A stretch of DNA of 64,000 nucleotides, taken from NCBI GenBank assembly GCA_031402435.1, contig JANNSJ010000058.1, forward strand, positions 124,001-188,000. Direction: 5' to 3'. Below the pieces are notes generated by a model. That model was not told the origin of the DNA. It did no database searches and saw only the letters and a list, made by a program, of their open reading frames with translations. Source of the stretch: UBA11986 sp031402435. Lineage in GTDB: Bacteria; Bacteroidota; Ignavibacteria; UBA10030; UBA6906. The position numbers and the translations under genes were made by a program. Shown piece after piece: positions 61,231 through 64,000 of the stretch (within the stretch, counting starts at the first letter, position 1; each line of letters starts with the position of its first letter).

Positions 61231-61848
61231 TTACTTTTTAGGTTCGTCGGCTTTCTTGGTGAACACGTTGTCAATCAGGCCGTATGTTTTTGCATCTTCG
61301 GAAGACATGTAGCGGTCGCGGTCCGTGTCTCTTTCCAGTTGCTCGACAGGCTTGTTGCAATGTTTGGCAAGGATCTGGTTCAGTCGTTTCTTCGTGAGGA
61401 GAATCTCCTCGGCCTGAATGCTGATATCCGACGCCGTGCCCTGCACTCCGCCCCACGGCTGATGAATCATGATGCGTGCATTCGGAAGCGCCGCCCGTTT
61501 GCCTGCTGCACCGCCGGCGAGCAATACTGCGCCCATGCTTGCCGCAAGTCCGATACACGTGGTTGCTACGTCCGGCCTAATGTACTGCATGGTATCATAA
61601 ATTGCCAGCCCTGCGGAAACACTGCCGCCCGGGCTGTTCACATAGACGTTGATATCCTTGTCGGGGTCTTCCGACTGGAGGAAGAGAAGCTGTGCGATCG
61701 TCACGCTTGCGACACCGTCATCGATCGGCGTTCCGATGAACACGATGCGCTCCTTCAGCAAGCGCGAGAAGATATCGTATGCGCGCTCGCCCCGGCCCGT
61801 TTGCTCGACAACCATTGGTACCAATTGGTTCACAATTTTAGAGCTCAT
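61231..61848 (-). CDS. clpP: ATP-dependent Clp protease proteolytic subunit
   Basis: 205 residues. Catalytic triad Ser104 (GLAASMGAV), His129 (MIHQPWGG), Asp178 (DRDRYMS). Standard length and alpha-beta hydrolase fold. First of the clpP-clpX pair, downstream of tig. Confidence 0.98.
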   Translation of the reverse strand: MSSKIVNQLVPMVVEQTGRGERAYDIFSRLLKERIVFIGTPIDDGVASVTIAQLLFLQSEDPDKDINVYVNSPGGSVSAGLAIYDTMQYIRPDVATTCIGLAASMGAVLLAGGAAGKRAALPNARIMIHQPWGGVQGTASDISIQAEEILLTKKRLNQILAKHCNKPVEQLERDTDRDRYMSSEDAKTYGLIDNVFTKKADEPKK

Positions 61849-61888
61849 TGTATCCTTTCCTTTTCAGTATAGATGATAAGAATTCCTT

Positions 61889-63166
61889 CTACGCCTCGCG
61901 TTGTTCCTCAATCACCTTGTCGGTAATCTTCACGTTGGATTTCAGAAATGCCATGATCTTGTCGGTGAGAAGACGCTCGTTACCGGCATTGGACATTTTG
62001 TAATACTCAATCAGCCGTTCTTTGTCCACACCGATGCGAACTGCGTCGGCTTCTGCAAGCTTTTCGAGTTCCTCTTCGGTCACCGTGATCTTCTCGACCT
62101 CTGTTATACATTGCTTCAGCAATGTCCACTTAGCTTGCCAGATGGCATACTCGCGGCTCTCTTCGCGGAACTTCTTCTCGTCGAAGTTCTTCGGAAGTTT
62201 CTTGTCGCGTGCCTTGTTCTTGACATCATCGACAAACGCGTCGAGAAAGGAGTTCACCATCGACTCCGGCACGGGAAACTCGTGCATCTTCACCAATTCC
62301 TGTGCGATTGCGTCGTCTACTTTTCGCTCGGCCTGTTCTGACCAATAGCGCTCGATATCCTGGCGCATATTCTGCTTGAATTCCTCCGGCGTGGAGAATT
62401 TCTCCGCAGAAATCTTCTTCACCAACTCCGCATCGAATTCCGGAAGGTTGAGCTTCTCGATCTTCTTGACGGCGATGGAAAGGTTGACCGCGTGGGAATG
62501 GTCGCCGTGTTTCGATTCAAACGTCGCGCGGTACGTTTCTCCGACGGTAGCGGATTTCAACGCGTCCTTGATTTCCTTTATCAGGGTTGGATCAGACAGG
62601 GTGAAGCGCGTGTCCACAGATTTTTTGCCGATGACCGGCGCCCCGGTCTCATCGAGTTCATGGGCATCGGCGATGACGACATGTTCTTCATCGCTGACCG
62701 ACTGCACTTCAGTGCTCGTACTATTTGATTGCCTGAGGTGATGGAGTTCGGCGTCGATCTCGGCATCCGCCACCTTGTGAACCGGCCTCTCAACATGGAT
62801 GTTCTTGAACTTGCCTAACTCGATTTCCGGTTTCACGTCGTACTGGATTTTGAAGCGGAAATGGTCGCCACGCTTGAAGTCCATATCGACCATTGATGGC
62901 GTTCCGAGCGGCGTGATATTCTTCTCGATCATCGCCTTGCGGTAGACTTCGTTCGCCACTTCATCGAGTGCTTCATGTTCAATGGCATCCCCGTACAGTT
63001 TCTTCACGAGGTCCATGGGGGCTTTTCCCTTGCGGAATCCCTTCAGTTCAACTTTTGGTTGGTATTTCTGGTAGGCGGCGGTAAAATGCGGCTGCAACTC
63101 ATCATTCGACACACTGATATCAGCTTCGTGGCGAACTTCGGAGATGGGATTGATGGTAATTTCCAA
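61889..63166 (-). CDS. tig: Trigger factor chaperone
   Basis: 425 residues. Start is TTG at 63166 (MEITINPISEVRHEADISV), preceded by AAAGGAAGCGAG; the 23 upstream in-frame codons extend into the tRNA fragment and are not coding. Ribosome-binding tail with GFRKGKAPMDLV, PPIase domain in the middle (EEHVVIADAH region) and long helical C-terminus. Precedes clpP with 40 bases. Confidence 0.95.
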   Translation of the reverse strand: MEITINPISEVRHEADISVSNDELQPHFTAAYQKYQPKVELKGFRKGKAPMDLVKKLYGDAIEHEALDEVANEVYRKAMIEKNITPLGTPSMVDMDFKRGDHFRFKIQYDVKPEIELGKFKNIHVERPVHKVADAEIDAELHHLRQSNSTSTEVQSVSDEEHVVIADAHELDETGAPVIGKKSVDTRFTLSDPTLIKEIKDALKSATVGETYRATFESKHGDHSHAVNLSIAVKKIEKLNLPEFDAELVKKISAEKFSTPEEFKQNMRQDIERYWSEQAERKVDDAIAQELVKMHEFPVPESMVNSFLDAFVDDVKNKARDKKLPKNFDEKKFREESREYAIWQAKWTLLKQCITEVEKITVTEEELEKLAEADAVRIGVDKERLIEYYKMSNAGNERLLTDKIMAFLKSNVKITDKVIEEQREA

Positions 63167-63196
63167 CGTCTCGCTTCCTTTTTGATGATTGTTGAG

Positions 63197-63246
63197 TGGG
63201 CATAGAGGGATTTGAACCCCCGCGAGCCTCCTCACTAGATCCTAAG
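63197..63246 (-). tRNA. 3' half of a tRNA-Leu(UAG) gene, truncated at the anticodon loop
   Basis: On the minus strand the sequence starts at the anticodon loop CTTAGGA (63246-63240, anticodon TAG), continues with stem strand TCTAG, a variable arm (about 63234-63222), T arm GGGGG-TTCAAAT-CCCTC (63221-63205), acceptor strand TATGCCC and discriminator A (63197). The 5' half (acceptor, D arm, 5' anticodon strand) is not present on either side; the bases before the loop do not pair with TCTAG. So it is not a functional tRNA. The breakpoint is the usual crossover site of tRNA-targeting tyrosine integrases, making this an attachment-site scar. Confidence 0.82.
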
Positions 63247-63701
63247 AATATTGCTAGAGAGGAATATACCATTTCCAATTCAGTTTCAGCAACTTTTCCT
63301 TGTCCAAAATCTGTTTTCGGCGCCAATCAACTGATCGGTGGTAAGATTTTGGTAAGGTTTGTATCCAGCAGTGATGTTCTGCAATTGCTATTGGAAGATT
63401 ATGGTAGGAATATTCTTCATGAATTTCCAGTGGCAGCACCATGTAATAGAGTCATGTTCCCAACCTTCTCTATACACCCCGATCTTGGAATTCTGCTCCT
63501 GTGCCATGTCCCTCGCATCTCAAGGTCACAAACAGCCGCCCTACTCCTCAAGGGGATGAAACCCGCTATGACAGGCAACTGGGGCCGGATCGAACTGTTT
63601 GTCGTGGCTGCCGGCAACGAGGCGGGTATTGACAAGACTGGTTTATTCCTTTACTTTCAATCAGTTGAATAATTGTTCTTGCACCAATCTCTAAACCACT
63701 C
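63247..63701. other. Intergenic stretch right of the tRNA fragment
   Basis: Sequence between the tRNA-Leu fragment and the final ECF gene. Open frames on both strands exist but lack coding character. No recognised RNA gene, hairpin or repeat; possible internal end of an integrated element (see findings). Confidence 0.4.
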
Positions 63702-64000
63702 ATGCCCGAACGCCCGCCACTAGACATCACTCTACTGTTGGAAGATTGCATCAACGGGAGAAAAGGGGCCGTTGATAAGCTCCTTCCTCTGGTTTATGGA
63801 GAGCTGAAAAGAATAGCGTCGAAGTATCTACGCGATGAATATCGTCAGCATACATTCCAAACCACTGAGCTGGTTCATGAAGCCTACATGAAACTTATCG
63901 GCGGAGAGAATATCAATTGGCAGAACAGGGCGCATTTTTTTGGGATAGCAGCAAACTCGATGCGCCAGATTCTCGTCGATTATGCCCGAAAGCGCAATTC
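63702..64000 (+). CDS. ECF sigma factor, 3'-truncated by window edge
   Basis: The first 99 residues (MPERPPLDITLLLEDCINGR...) are visible and open to the last base. KRIASKYLRDEYRQHTF, TTELVHEAYMKLIGG and HFFGIAANSMRQILVDYARKRN match region 2 of the large ECF group often associated with Ser/Thr kinases in this phylum. Region 4 lies outside the window. Confidence 0.85.
   Translation, partial: MPERPPLDITLLLEDCINGRKGAVDKLLPLVYGELKRIASKYLRDEYRQHTFQTTELVHEAYMKLIGGENINWQNRAHFFGIAANSMRQILVDYARKRN

Noticed and set aside
63197..63250. Intron-split tRNA-Leu
   Set aside because: Group I introns do interrupt anticodon loops of bacterial tRNA-Leu, but the 5' half (an acceptor strand ending GGGCATA and a D arm) is not found within the following 750 bases.
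63196..63672. Open reading frame of 158 codons starting MGIEGFEPP
   Set aside because: Its start is the antisense of the tRNA-Leu T arm; this N-terminus is a well-known false call over Leu/Ser tRNAs. The rest has no coding character.
1..64000. CRISPR arrays
   Set aside because: No regularly spaced direct repeats of 23-40 bases were seen in the intergenic gaps.

Overview
The window looks like one contiguous piece of chromosome from a member of the Bacteroidota/Chlorobiota assemblage, probably close to Ignavibacteria. The evidence is a Por/type-IX-style C-terminal sorting domain (NYPNPWNPTT motif), an LptD-type outer-membrane assembly protein, many secreted lipoproteins, a one-polypeptide E2-E1 2-oxoglutarate dehydrogenase, tRNAs without an encoded CCA, and Shine-Dalgarno-led starts. 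The species assignment is inference; no rRNA is present.

Layout. 1-3.9 kb (+): the tail of a penicillin-acylase-family Ntn hydrolase, a sirtuin and pyruvate kinase. 3.9-16.6 kb (-): STAS protein, GT9-like half protein, NAD+-dependent DNA ligase, RodZ-like protein, hybrid histidine kinase, HU, DinG-like helicase and the fused 2-oxoglutarate dehydrogenase. 16.7-20.3 kb (+): a DUF5706 (Pycsar-effector-type) membrane protein, a PAP2 phosphatase and polyphosphate kinase. 20.4-21.6 kb: an integrase-less integron cassette remnant (CALIN-like) with a VRR-NUC nuclease gene, a recognisable attC site and a second cassette gene. 21.9-31.1 kb: mixed accessory genes (SGNH lipoprotein, HEAT-like protein, 3-methyladenine glycosylase, TMTC-like TPR protein, DUF72 protein, a sorting-domain protein, tRNA-Pro(GGG), a BNR-type secreted protein). 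31.3-35.7 kb (-): a MerR regulator, then a tightly overlapping operon with acpS, a HAD phosphatase, a histidine kinase and a lipoprotein.

36.5-43.5 kb (+) holds what may be the most interesting native system: a sensor kinase with a covalent-haem motif in its periplasmic domain, an NtrC-type sigma-54 activator, an ECF sigma factor, a 56-residue one-pass membrane protein, and then a set of exported proteins carrying CXXCH or CX4CH motifs. It reads as a haem-based sensory cascade next to an outer-membrane electron-transfer or redox module.

43.6-58.8 kb (+) is housekeeping: c-di-AMP-type 7TM-HD phosphohydrolase, XerC/D recombinase, class V aminotransferase, site-2 protease, lysA, asd, class II aldolase, D-Ala-D-Ala ligase, FtsB-like protein, RarA and LptD. 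Several genes here feed peptidoglycan and envelope synthesis. 59.9-63.2 kb (-) is the proteostasis cluster tig-clpP-clpX. Just upstream of tig lies the 3' half of a tRNA-Leu(UAG) gene that begins exactly at the anticodon loop, which is what a tyrosine-integrase attachment-site scar looks like. The window ends in the 5' part of an ECF sigma factor gene.
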